Part shown: piece after piece, positions 1 through 6,939 of the stretch
Layout of the letters: each line of letters opens with the position of its first letter
Position numbering within the stretch: position 1 is the stretch's first letter
Source of the DNA: Caulobacteraceae bacterium
GTDB taxonomy: Bacteria > Pseudomonadota > Alphaproteobacteria > Caulobacterales > Aquidulcibacteraceae
Length of the DNA stretch: 64,000 bases
NCBI GenBank assembly: GCA_009773335.1
Contig: WRPF01000008.1
Span: 1-64,000, forward strand
Direction: 5' to 3'
Position numbers and translations under genes: made by a program
The notes under the pieces: generated by a model
Told to the model about the DNA's origin: nothing
The model's input: the letters and a program-made list of their open reading frames with translations, nothing else
The model's database searches: none

Positions 1-95
1 ACTGGACGCGGCGCTGGCGTCGGTCTCGCCGGCGGCGGCGCGGAGGGGCGGCGGCGGCCGAAAATCGCGGCGAAAAGGTTGTCCCAGAAGCTCAT
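1..95 (-). CDS. N-terminus of an unidentified protein (cut by window edge)
   Basis: An ATG reads leftwards from base 95 and stays open to the window edge. It encodes MSFWDNLFAAIFGRRRP followed by a stretch rich in Pro, Ala and Arg. Only about 31 residues are visible: a short amphipathic start, a basic cluster and a low-complexity linker. That layout would suit a membrane-associated or exported protein, but no family can be named. It lies 56 bases downstream of the patatin gene on the same strand, so the two may be co-transcribed. Confidence 0.5.
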   Translation of the reverse strand, partial: MSFWDNLFAAIFGRRRPSAPPPARPTPAPRP

Positions 96-151
96 GTCAT
101 GTCCCTTTCCTGCGCGGACCCAGGTCCGGCGGCCAGAAGCTGAAGCGCGTG

Positions 152-1465
152 CTAGTCCCCGGACGTGAGGCGGCGCTCAAACAGGCGACCCATTGCGTCC
201 AGTCTCGTTTTCGGTTGCCCCAGCGCCCTGTCGGAGAAGAACTCCGGATCGAAGCGCGGCGGCAGGATCTGGTTCTCCCAGTCCTGCGCCTCACGGCCCG
301 GCGCATTGCGGAAATAAGACTGCCCCGTGCGCAACCCGATGTCATGGAGCCGCGCGAGCGTCGCCGGATCGTCGGTCGCGAGATCGCGCATGCGCAGGAT
401 GTCGGCCTCCGCGTAGTCGAAGTCGAGCGCCTTCAGCGCATCCGCGTCCAGGCCGACATCCATCCGCTGGAACGACAGGATCGGGAACGGCGAGAGATGG
501 TCCTCGCGCATGTCCTCCACCTCGCTGTCGATGCGCCACGGACGCGGCGAGCGCGAGATCGCCTGCATCGTCGACACCGCGCCGACGGTCGTATCGTGGA
601 TCATCGTCTTGAGCGCTTCGATCGCGCGCGCTGCGGTCGGTGCGATTTCATCGAGCGCAGTCGACGCGAAGGTCGTGGCGTCGATGCGCGGTCGCCAATA
701 GCCGGCGCCTACGGACACCATCAGGATCTGGTCTTCGCCCGAAGGCCACTCGAGACCAAAGCTCTTGAGCGTCGCCACCTTCAGCAGCTGCACGCTCGGA
801 TTGTTGAGGCCCGCGATGGCGCCATCCACGAACACGCCTTCCGCATTCTCGACCAGCGCGCCATCCTGATCGAGCGTCAGGCGCACTTCGTCGAAGAAGG
901 TCGGCGCGGCCGCGCTCGCCTGTACGAGCTTGCGCACGACGAGGCGCTTGTTGGGCGCGGCGCCGAGCGTGGATCCTTCCCAGTATTTCGAGCGCGGGTT
1001 GTTCGTGAGCGTCCACGCCGACCCTGTGTCCACGCGCTTGGCGAAGATGGCGAGGCCGGTCTTCAGCGCGTTTGAGGAAAGCTCGTGATCGCCGAGTGCG
1101 CGCGCCAGCGCCGCCTCAAGCTTGGCCGCGTTGAAACGCGGTTTCCTGATGCCGGCGTTCTTGGCCTTGGAGTTGAACACGTCCGGCGCAATCTCGCGGT
1201 AGAGTTCGGCGCATTCGGCGCAGGACTTGCCCATGGCGAGGCCGGCCGCGAGGATCGAGCCGGTCGAGGTGCCCCCGATCAGGTCGAAATACTCGCAGAG
1301 CCGAAAATCGGTGCGTCCGCTGCGCAACGCGAGGCGGCGTTCGAGTTCCTGCAGGATCCCCGCGGAGAGGATGCCGCGCACGCCCCCGCCGTCGAGCGCC
1401 AGGATGCGCTTGGGACCGCCGCCGAACAGCCGCTGGTCAAGGGTACGACGCCGCGATCCGGCCAT
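152..1465 (-). CDS. Patatin-like phospholipase (437 aa)
   Basis: Probable Ser-Asp dyad lipid acyl hydrolase. The oxyanion motif GGGVRG lies at residues 26-31, the nucleophile elbow GTSTG around Ser67, and the dyad Asp in VDGA at Asp214; these are the three diagnostic patatin motifs in the right order and spacing. No signal peptide or membrane segment is visible, so it probably acts in the cytosol or at the inner face of the membrane. About 200 C-terminal residues follow the patatin core and I do not recognise them. Patatins can be CBASS effectors (CapV), but no CD-NTase or other defence gene is visible; the downstream gene is cut off by the window edge, so that side stays open. The substrate is not predictable. 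Confidence 0.85.
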   Translation of the reverse strand: MAGSRRRTLDQRLFGGGPKRILALDGGGVRGILSAGILQELERRLALRSGRTDFRLCEYFDLIGGTSTGSILAAGLAMGKSCAECAELYREIAPDVFNSKAKNAGIRKPRFNAAKLEAALARALGDHELSSNALKTGLAIFAKRVDTGSAWTLTNNPRSKYWEGSTLGAAPNKRLVVRKLVQASAAAPTFFDEVRLTLDQDGALVENAEGVFVDGAIAGLNNPSVQLLKVATLKSFGLEWPSGEDQILMVSVGAGYWRPRIDATTFASTALDEIAPTAARAIEALKTMIHDTTVGAVSTMQAISRSPRPWRIDSEVEDMREDHLSPFPILSFQRMDVGLDADALKALDFDYAEADILRMRDLATDDPATLARLHDIGLRTGQSYFRNAPGREAQDWENQILPPRFDPEFFSDRALGQPKTRLDAMGRLFERRLTSGD

Positions 1466-1593
1466 GCTTCAAGGACCTCCCCGATCGCGCTCTGGTTAAC
1501 AGACCGGCGGCGGTCCCGACAGGCCCCGCACCAGTGAGGGAGCCCACCGTGGCCCGGCCGCATCACCCCGAAATCCGCTGCTTTTCCAGCGAC

Positions 1594-2295
1594 CTAGTCG
1601 ACGATCTGGGCCGCCGCTTGCCCCTGCAGCGTGGAGAATCCGATGTATTTGTACCGGAGGCCCGTCTCGGCGATGAATTCCTGGAACGCCTTGAACTCGT
1701 GCTCCCGCCAGTTGGGGTAGTTGTAGTACTCGTCGAACACCAGAACCGTGCCCGGCCGGATACGGTCTCGGAAGGCCGAAAGCACTGTTTTGGTTGAGGA
1801 ATAGAGGTCGGCGTCGAGGTGCAGCAGCGCCGCCGGCCCGTCGTGTTTCGCCAGGAACGGCGGCAGGGACCGGTCGAACCAGCCGACATGCAGCGTGGCG
1901 TTGGACGGCAGGCTCGGCAGCTTGCCCTTGAGGTCGAAACGGCCGGCCTGCTCGGCAGTCCCCGTCCAGTCCTCGGGCAGGCCCTCGAAACTGTCGAAGC
2001 CGTGGACGGGCGCGCCCCAGAGGCCGGCGATGTGGCGGAGCGTCTTGCCGCCGGCCACCCCGAACTCGCAGACGAGCCCCCTGGGTGCATTTGGTGGCGT
2101 GGCGGCCCTGGCCTGCTTCACGGCGTAGTCGAGGAGCGCATAGCGGTCCGCGAACAGCATGGCGGTCTTCAGGTGGGGCGTGATGTAGTTGACGGTGTCC
2201 CGCTTGGCGTCGATCCGCAGATCGAGCATCAGGTCGGCGACGAAATACTTGTGGATCAGGCGCCGGTAGATCCGCCCGAGAATGCGACGGTCCAT
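1594..2295 (-). CDS. TylF/MycF-type SAM-dependent O-methyltransferase (233 aa)
   Basis: Class I methyltransferase of the TylF (macrocin O-methyltransferase) family. The SAM loop CEFGVAGGKT lies at about residues 76-85, HGFDSFEGLPEDW near 98-110 is the family signature after motif I, and LDADLYSST (160-168) and FDEYYN (187-192) carry the acidic residues that bind the catalytic metal. Length fits the family. TylF enzymes methylate sugar hydroxyls on macrolides; chromosomal relatives in other bacteria often act on surface glycans or unknown acceptors, and no biosynthetic cluster surrounds this one. The ATG at 2295 lies about 100 bp from tRNA-Thr, which is transcribed the other way. Family is firm, acceptor unknown. 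Confidence 0.85.
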   Translation of the reverse strand: MDRRILGRIYRRLIHKYFVADLMLDLRIDAKRDTVNYITPHLKTAMLFADRYALLDYAVKQARAATPPNAPRGLVCEFGVAGGKTLRHIAGLWGAPVHGFDSFEGLPEDWTGTAEQAGRFDLKGKLPSLPSNATLHVGWFDRSLPPFLAKHDGPAALLHLDADLYSSTKTVLSAFRDRIRPGTVLVFDEYYNYPNWREHEFKAFQEFIAETGLRYKYIGFSTLQGQAAAQIVD

Positions 2296-2396
2296 GCCGG
2301 CGGTTCCTGTTCTGTGGTCGTGCTGCTTCTAGATAAGGCGAGGCTTATAGACGTCCCTTGCGGGCCGGTGAACGGGCGCCTACAGGAAATCTGCAG

Positions 2397-2469
2397 GCCG
2401 CCATAGCTCAGCTGGTAGAGCACCTGATTTGTAATCAGGGGGTCACAGGTTCGAGTCCTGTTGGCGGCA
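2397..2469 (+). tRNA. tRNA-Thr (anticodon TGT)
   Basis: Complete cloverleaf. The acceptor arm GCCGCCA (2397-2403) pairs with TGGCGGC (2462-2468), with discriminator A at 2469. The anticodon stem CCTGA/TCAGG encloses loop TTTGTAA with TGT at positions 34-36. The T arm is ACAGG-TTCGAGT-CCTGT. The 3' CCA is not encoded (the next bases are CCG), so it must be added after transcription. Confidence 0.97.
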
Positions 2470-2575
2470 CCGCCCTGCTCTGCCCGCGTTTCCAAGCTCA
2501 GGACATGCGCGGGCGCCTGCGGACTCGTTCCCGAAAAACGACGCCACATCCGGCCTGCCTTCGATGTTGGGAACC

Positions 2576-2593
2576 GCGGGCCTTCAGGCCCGC
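2576..2593 (-). terminator. GC-rich hairpin at the stop codon of the small membrane protein
   Basis: A perfect 7-bp stem GCGGGCC/GGCCCGC with a TTCA loop. The TGA of the gene at 2584-2937 falls inside the hairpin, so it may protect or terminate that mRNA. There is no T tract after it on the minus strand, so intrinsic termination is uncertain. Confidence 0.4.
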
Positions 2594-2937
2594 AAGACGA
2601 TCGACCTCATGACGCTGTGCACACGCAGTCGACTCTTCAGGCGCTCCATTGGAGGCCGGGGCGCTGGGCTAAAGGCCCGCAGTCCCTTGAAGACCCGCGC
2701 GCGGCGCGGATTGGAAACAAGGGCCCGCTCACACAACGGACCCGGCGCGCGCGGCGCATGGGAAAAGGACCGCCGGACGCCGGCGCCGCGCGAGATCGTC
2801 AGAAGGATGCTGGACGCATCGGCGTGCGGCGCGCGGGACACGTCCCCCGCGTCGCTGCGGCCCGGCCGCGCATGCCCGAAGACCGCCCGCAGGAGCCCCC
2901 AGACCGCCAGACCTACAACCACAAGAACCGCCAACAC
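2584..2937 (-). CDS. Small membrane protein with a LexA box upstream (117 aa, GTG start)
   Basis: The start is the GTG at 2937, chosen because a near-perfect Shine-Dalgarno (GAAGGAGG) ends 5 bases upstream. Residues 1-20 form one hydrophobic helix (VLAVLVVVGLAVWGLL), followed by an Arg/Pro/Ser-rich soluble tail with no recognised domain. A GTTC-N7-GTTC LexA operator lies about 31 bases upstream of the start, so the gene is probably induced by DNA damage. Caulobacter uses small LexA-controlled inner-membrane proteins (SidA) to block division, and this could be an analogue; no sequence match is claimed. The low-complexity tail raises the chance that the true protein is shorter or that the frame is partly fortuitous. 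Confidence 0.45.
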   Translation of the reverse strand: MLAVLVVVGLAVWGLLRAVFGHARPGRSDAGDVSRAPHADASSILLTISRGAGVRRSFSHAPRAPGPLCERALVSNPRRARVFKGLRAFSPAPRPPMERLKSRLRVHSVMRSIVLRA

Positions 2938-2967
2938 GTTTGCCTCCTTCAGAAATCCAGACCTTTT

Positions 2968-2982
2968 GTTCACTATATGTTC
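2968..2982. promoter_or_regulatory. LexA (SOS) box, alphaproteobacterial type
   Basis: The sequence GTTCACTATATGTTC is a perfect match to GTTC-N7-GTTC, the known LexA operator of alphaproteobacteria. It lies 31 bases upstream of the GTG of the small membrane protein on the minus strand and overlaps the AT-rich stretch where a promoter would be expected. No recognisable gene starts to its right for more than 350 bases. Confidence 0.7.
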
Positions 2983-3126
2983 TTTTCCAGCAAGTAAAAT
3001 TTCGGAAAGGCTGATCTGACGGCGGCGCACTGAAGATCACTGCACCCCAACGGGCCATTCTACATTCGCACGCGGGACCGTGGGCTCGCGCCCAAATTTC
3101 GGAAATGCGTGTATGGCACGCTTTCC

Positions 3127-3161
3127 AATGGTGACTGTCCCCATTTCCCCCCATTTCCCAT
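3127..3161 (-). repeat. GGGGACAGTCACC-type intergenic repeat, copy 1 (inverted)
   Basis: Reads AATGGTGACTGTCCCCATTTCCCC on the plus strand and is followed by further CCATTTCC units. It is the reverse complement, with one or two changes, of the cores at 5303 and 6228. This motif is familiar from dispersed proteobacterial repeats often found near REP-associated (Y1) transposase genes, but no transposase is visible here. With copy 2 it brackets the regulator/desaturase block as an inverted pair. Confidence 0.7.
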
Positions 3162-3322
3162 CGGCGTTCCATTTCCAGCGCCGGACATGGCGATCCATTG
3201 CATCGGCGCGACACCACAGCCCCGCTTCATCTTCGTTACCCGGGTCGCTGACGCAGGCGAGCCGTTTGAGGAGTTGCGGCTCCGCTTCGGGCGGCTTGAC
3301 TCATCAAGTTTCCCAAATATAA

Positions 3323-3337
3323 CTTTCTTCAAGAAAG
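3323..3337. promoter_or_regulatory. Perfect palindrome overlapping the HxlR-gene ribosome binding site
   Basis: CTTTCTT-C-AAGAAAG is a 7-1-7 perfect inverted repeat. It ends 8 bases before the GTG of the HxlR regulator and contains most of its AAGAAAGG Shine-Dalgarno. A bound dimer, or an RNA hairpin, would block expression of the regulator operon, so this is a candidate autoregulatory operator. Inference from position and symmetry only. Confidence 0.45.
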
Positions 3338-3345
3338 GTAATAAA

Positions 3346-3864
3346 GTGTCGGGGACGCGTACGAGCTTTTCGGATCATGATTGCGGTTTTGCCCTGGCCA
3401 TCGAGGCGCTCGGTGACCAGTGGTGCCTTCTCATCACCCGCAATCTGTTCATGGGCATGGAGCGATACGACGATTTCGCGGAGCACTTGCCCATCTCCAC
3501 CAAAGTGCTCGCCGAAAGACTCCAACGGCTGGTGGCGCACGGTCTAGTGAGTGCAGCACACTCCCCGAAGGATCGCCGCGGAAAAATTTACCAACTGACC
3601 TCGAAGGGGCGCGAGCTTCAGCCGTTCGTCGGTTACTTGACCCAGTGGGGCGACAAATGGGTGCCGAAAAAGGGTGGTCGGCGTACCAAATTCTTCGATC
3701 TGAAGACCGGCGATCCGGTTGTGTTCGGCCCGATCAACGCTCGCACCGGCCGCGCCATAACGTGCGCGAACGTAGGCACGCGCACAGGGCCAGGCGGCAG
3801 CAAAGTGAGAGCTAGTCTTGAAGCCATCGTGGCAAGACGGAACGGAGAGAAGGCGACATCTTGA
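3346..3864 (+). CDS. HxlR-family transcriptional regulator (172 aa)
   Basis: Winged-helix HxlR/MarR-like DNA-binding protein. It shows the family hallmarks in order: a Cys near the N-terminus (DHDCGFALAIEALGDQW), LLITRNLFMGMERYDDFAEHL, the recognition-helix region STKVLAERLQRLVAHGLV, then the wing KIYQLTSKGREL and LTQWGDKW. The GTG at 3346 follows AAGAAAGG by 7 bases; the frame is open further upstream but into repeat sequence. About 60 residues beyond the usual ~110-residue family length form a basic C-terminal extension. The stop overlaps the TTG start of the next gene, so it heads a three-gene operon with the small membrane protein and desaturase, probably regulating them. HxlR proteins sense aldehydes, quinones or oxidants; the ligand here is unknown. 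Confidence 0.85.
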   Translation: MSGTRTSFSDHDCGFALAIEALGDQWCLLITRNLFMGMERYDDFAEHLPISTKVLAERLQRLVAHGLVSAAHSPKDRRGKIYQLTSKGRELQPFVGYLTQWGDKWVPKKGGRRTKFFDLKTGDPVVFGPINARTGRAITCANVGTRTGPGGSKVRASLEAIVARRNGEKATS

Positions 3865-4055
3865 AGACCATGCTGATCTCTGTCGTTTCATGGTTGCCGG
3901 TGATCTTCGGAGTCGGCTTCCTGGGTCCCGTCGTAGCCGCCTTGGTGACTGTAGCCGGCATCGACGCGCCATTTGGCTTGACGCCGATCCAACTCGGGCT
4001 CGTCGCGGGCCTCATCTGGGGCGCCATCGCAAAATTCGGCGGGCGTTGGGTTTAA
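3861..4055 (+). CDS. Small two-helix membrane protein (64 aa)
   Basis: Two hydrophobic segments (about residues 4-31 and 41-58) separated by a short polar turn, with no other domain. The TTG at 3861 overlaps the HxlR stop codon and sits 7 bases after an AAGG motif; an ATG three codons later is the alternative. Its stop lies 3 bases before the desaturase ATG. This tight coupling suggests a partner or anchor for the desaturase, or a membrane-stress peptide. No family is recognised. Confidence 0.6.
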   Translation: MKTMLISVVSWLPVIFGVGFLGPVVAALVTVAGIDAPFGLTPIQLGLVAGLIWGAIAKFGGRWV

Positions 4056-4058
4056 GGA

Positions 4059-4952
4059 ATGACGACCATGAGCCTAGATGTTTCCAGCATGTCCGACGCC
4101 GAACTCGCGAAGGCTGAAAGAGCGATCGCTCGCAAATATGTAGGCGGCGTTCCTTGGATGATGGTGGTTTGGGGCCTTGGCAATTTCGTCGTTTGGCTGA
4201 CACTCTGGCCGCTGGTTCTGACCGGTGTCATTCCACTTTGGGCGGGCTTTCTCGTGGCGTGCTTGAACATGTCGCTCGCCTACTTGCCTAGTCACGAAGC
4301 TCAGCATTCGAACATCGCCAAAGAAGGGCACCGGCTGCGTTGGTTGAACGAATTGGTTGGGCACGTTTCGACTTTGCCGTTGGTCTATCCCTACCGGATC
4401 CTGCGCATGACGCACATGCTACACCACGCGCATACGAACGATCCGGACAAGGACCCCGACTACAACAACAACGCGCCAACCTGGATCGGTGCGGTGCGGC
4501 GCACGATCGCGAGCTTCCAGCCCAATTATGTCGATCCCTACGGTACGGCCATGCAGAAACGTGCGGGCGATCCGGCCGCTGAATGGGCGCTGGTCGAGGC
4601 CGTGCTTTACAAGCTCGCTTTCGTTGCCGCGCTCATCACGCTGGCGTGGAGCGGCTACGCACTGGAGGCCTTTTTTGTTTGGTGGCTGCCGTCGAAGATC
4701 GGCATGATCTATTTGCGACTATGTCTTAGCTGGGCGCCGCATGTGCCATTCGCCGAACAGGGCCGATATCGCGATACGCGCGCGTGGCGCTTCTACGGCG
4801 GGATGGGAACCTGGAACGTGCTGACGATGGGCATGCAGTACCACATCGTCCATCACCTTCACCCTGCAATCCCGCTGTTCCGCAACGGGCCCGCCTATTG
4901 GGAGATGCGGGACATTCTAACCGCGCGCGGCATCCGCAACGACGGGCTCTAG
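4059..4952 (+). CDS. Membrane fatty-acid desaturase/hydroxylase (297 aa)
   Basis: Integral-membrane di-iron enzyme of the desaturase/beta-carotene-hydroxylase superfamily. The three histidine boxes are present: HEAQH at 79-83, a second box H119-x2-HHAH ending at H125, and H262-x2-HH-x-H at 262-268. Hydrophobic stretches near 31-75 and 180-225 supply the membrane helices. The usual role is oxygen-dependent introduction of a double bond or hydroxyl into an acyl chain or isoprenoid, with electrons from ferredoxin or cytochrome b5. The operon position behind an HxlR regulator suggests inducible lipid remodelling. The block is noticeably less GC-rich than its flanks and is bounded by dispersed repeats, consistent with horizontal acquisition. 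Substrate not assignable. Confidence 0.85.
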   Translation: MTTMSLDVSSMSDAELAKAERAIARKYVGGVPWMMVVWGLGNFVVWLTLWPLVLTGVIPLWAGFLVACLNMSLAYLPSHEAQHSNIAKEGHRLRWLNELVGHVSTLPLVYPYRILRMTHMLHHAHTNDPDKDPDYNNNAPTWIGAVRRTIASFQPNYVDPYGTAMQKRAGDPAAEWALVEAVLYKLAFVAALITLAWSGYALEAFFVWWLPSKIGMIYLRLCLSWAPHVPFAEQGRYRDTRAWRFYGGMGTWNVLTMGMQYHIVHHLHPAIPLFRNGPAYWEMRDILTARGIRNDGL

Positions 4953-4988
4953 CTCGGCTTGGGCGAAGGCAACACAAGGAGGTACCGC

Positions 4989-5039
4989 ATGACAAAGCGT
5001 TCGGCACCAATCCTCGAACCGCCACGCCGGAAAGGGTGA
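4989..5039 (+). CDS. 16-codon microORF with strong Shine-Dalgarno
   Basis: AAGGAGG ends 6 bases before an ATG that opens MTKRSAPILEPPRRKG and then a TGA. It starts 36 bases after the desaturase stop. The strong ribosome binding site on so short a frame suggests a truncated gene start, a leader peptide or chance. No downstream gene is attached on this strand. Confidence 0.25.
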   Translation: MTKRSAPILEPPRRKG

Positions 5040-5302
5040 CATGTGTGGACGGCCCCACTGGTGCAAGAAGAATCTGATCGTCGAAGCAGTGCGCGTGGTC
5101 GGGTGCTGACATGTGTCCGGCCTCTGTTGAAGCGGGACGATGCCCGCGGGCCCGTATGGGAGTTCGATGGATCGGATCCACATCACACCGACGCGCTCGA
5201 AGGCGCGCATGTCACCGCTGGTTTTTCCGATCCCGTCTCACGACCGTTGCGCCATACCTTTCCGTGTCTGACCTTGAAACGGGCCTTGAAACGGGGAAAC
5301 GG

Positions 5303-5334
5303 GGAAACGGGGACAGTCACCATTAATAATCGTA
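5303..5334 (+). repeat. GGGGACAGTCACC-type repeat, copy 2
   Basis: A 32-bp sequence beginning GGAAACGGGGACAGTCACC and ending TTAATAATCGTA, identical base for base to copy 3 at 6228-6259. It is preceded by a short tandem of GGGGAAAC units (5292-5308). Copies 2 and 3 are direct repeats that flank the orphan gene at 5572-6165. Confidence 0.85.
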
Positions 5335-5571
5335 AACTTTCGCGCGGTTTCGCCGACTATCTGGTTATGGTCTCAGTGCTTGCCTTCGGCTTCGTGTGTT
5401 TCCTCTGCGGCTTCTGTCTTAGAAACGCCCGCATGCACCTCGGCTCGCGGAAGCGCACCCTAGTCGCACGCCAGGCCCGGGGCCGGATCGCCTCATGCCT
5501 TGTCGGCGGCGGCCTGCACCGCAGCTACACCCGCATCGCCCTGAAATGAGGTTTTCGGAAGGGACAGGTTT

Positions 5572-6165
5572 TCAGTCGCGTCCTTCCTCGGCGTTTCGAT
5601 CAATGTCCGACTCAACCCACTGATCGTACGTGAGTTCTTGCTTGGTTCCGTCCACTTTCAACATCTCGACAGTCGCGCGGGCCGGATCGAAAGATGACCA
5701 CGTATAACCTTGCTCATTGATCAGACGACTCGCGCCTGGCCCCACATATTCAAACTTGTTGACCGACCTCCAATTCTCGCCCAGCCACGCTTTGATCTGA
5801 GTGAAAGCCCTCCCGATCGCAGCGAAATCCTCACCCTCCTTGGTCATATAGGAATGGTGGCGAAGGAAACCAGCGACGATCACCTTCCCTGTGAAACGAG
5901 TGACATCCCACTTGATCAATGGCGCCACGACACAGTTATAGTGAAGAAATGGTTTGGTATCCAACTGCACCTGCTCAATCGGCTTAAGCGACAGGAAGCG
6001 GTTGCGGTTCATCTCGATCTCTTCGTCAGACAGACCGCTAGGATATTCCGGTCGGGCAGGCAGTACGAAAAGACCAAGTGTCTTGAGGTGCTCGCGGAAC
6101 ACTGCCTCGTCCTCTGCGCTCGCGACATAGTAAAGATCATCGTACATCTTCAACTCATCCACCAT
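5572..6165 (-). CDS. Orphan hypothetical protein (197 aa)
   Basis: I do not recognise this protein. It is predicted soluble and rather acidic, with no signal peptide or membrane helix, and is rich in aromatic and charged residues (MYDDLYY at the start, WSSFDP near residue 157). Base composition is lower in GC than the neighbouring housekeeping genes. It stands alone between two exact 32-bp direct repeats, with no partner on its strand. The ATG at 6165 is used; an internal ATG six codons in is possible. It may be a passenger gene of a repeat-mediated insertion. Confidence 0.65.
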   Translation of the reverse strand: MVDELKMYDDLYYVASAEDEAVFREHLKTLGLFVLPARPEYPSGLSDEEIEMNRNRFLSLKPIEQVQLDTKPFLHYNCVVAPLIKWDVTRFTGKVIVAGFLRHHSYMTKEGEDFAAIGRAFTQIKAWLGENWRSVNKFEYVGPGASRLINEQGYTWSSFDPARATVEMLKVDGTKQELTYDQWVESDIDRNAEEGRD

Positions 6166-6227
6166 CGGCTCGACGCAGAGTCACAGGTACAATCTCAACC
6201 GCCCGGTTGGTGTACCGCTGCAAAAAC

Positions 6228-6259
6228 GGAAACGGGGACAGTCACCATTAATAATCGTA
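6228..6259 (+). repeat. GGGGACAGTCACC-type repeat, copy 3
   Basis: Exact 32-bp copy of 5303-5334, 925 bp downstream in the same orientation. It marks the right edge of the unusual segment; immediately after it the sequence returns to ordinary chromosomal genes. Confidence 0.85.
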
Positions 6260-6337
6260 TTGACGCAAAAGCATGCCACACACACATTGATCCCGGAATC
6301 CGTGACACACCGAAAGCGCGCCCCACCTCGCTTGTCC

Positions 6338-6805
6338 CTAACTCACCTGGAACGCCCGCTCGCCGGGCCTCGGCTCCCGCGGCTGCAGCGCCTTGAAGAC
6401 GCCGCTGCCGGTGAGGATGAGCCGGTCGCCGACCCAGACCTTGCCTGACACCGTGAACACGTCGTCGACGATGCCGAGCACCTCGCCGCCGCCCTCGACC
6501 CACTCGCCGAGGCGCGCCGACGACAGGAACTCGCAGGTGAGCTTGACCGTCACCCAGAAACTCGACCGCTCCACCGAGACCGTATTGCCCCACGCCACAT
6601 CCGCGAAGGTCATCAGCATGCCGCCGTGCGCGGCCTTCATGCCGTTGGTGTGGTGCGGTTCGACGCGGAACCCCATGATCCGGCGGAAGTCCGGAAACTG
6701 CTTGTTGTAGAGCGGCCCGCACTGGCCGCCGAAACCGCGCCGCCAGCCCCAGTCGATGAAGCCGTCAGGAATGGGCGTTGGGGCTGCATCGATATCGTCG
6801 GACAT
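6338..6805 (-). CDS. PaaI-family hotdog thioesterase (155 aa)
   Basis: Hotdog-fold acyl-CoA thioesterase of the PaaI/YbgC class. AAHGGMLMTFADVAWG around residues 58-73 is the helical HGG motif that positions the thioester, followed by the beta strands of the hotdog core (SFWVTVKLTCEFLSSARLGEWVEGGGEV). Length is normal. Such enzymes hydrolyse medium-chain or aryl-CoA esters to recycle CoA. It is divergent to an SDR gene and near further acyl-CoA genes, consistent with a role in fatty or aromatic acyl-CoA turnover. Substrate not predictable. Confidence 0.85.
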   Translation of the reverse strand: MSDDIDAAPTPIPDGFIDWGWRRGFGGQCGPLYNKQFPDFRRIMGFRVEPHHTNGMKAAHGGMLMTFADVAWGNTVSVERSSFWVTVKLTCEFLSSARLGEWVEGGGEVLGIVDDVFTVSGKVWVGDRLILTGSGVFKALQPREPRPGERAFQVS

Positions 6806-6939
6806 GAGTCTTCCTTGGGAGCTTCCTTAGGGGCGTTTCTCAATTTGCCGCACGCTGGCGCCGCTACGGAATGGGCGCAAGGCGCTTGGCCGCGCGGCGG
6901 CGAAGGTGGATCATGCCCCCAACAAGACGGGAGGAACGC

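Larger units (their letters stand above)
4953..5571. other. 619-bp region without a convincing gene; contains repeat copy 2
   Basis: Open frames here (for example 5043-5549) run through the repeat and lack family features or a good ribosome binding site. The segment TGACATGTGT occurs twice (5036 and 5107). Apart from the microORF at 4989 and the repeat at 5303 I see no supportable function; it looks like decayed or insertion-scarred DNA between the desaturase and the orphan gene. Confidence 0.5.

Noticed and set aside
152-1465. CBASS or other antiphage system around the patatin gene
   Set aside because: No CD-NTase, Cap2/Cap3, TIR or other defence gene is visible within the window; a lone patatin is not enough.
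2584-2937. Calling the LexA-linked protein SidA
   Set aside because: SidA is far shorter and no sequence similarity could be shown; only the regulatory logic and a single membrane helix are shared.
5043-5549. A 168-codon frame between the desaturase and the orphan gene
   Set aside because: It runs through the dispersed repeat, lacks a ribosome binding site and shows no domain. A 60-codon hydrophobic end part (from 5367) is too weak to call.
3127-6259. CRISPR array formed by the repeated elements
   Set aside because: Only three copies, hundreds to thousands of bases apart and in mixed orientation, with genes rather than spacers between them.
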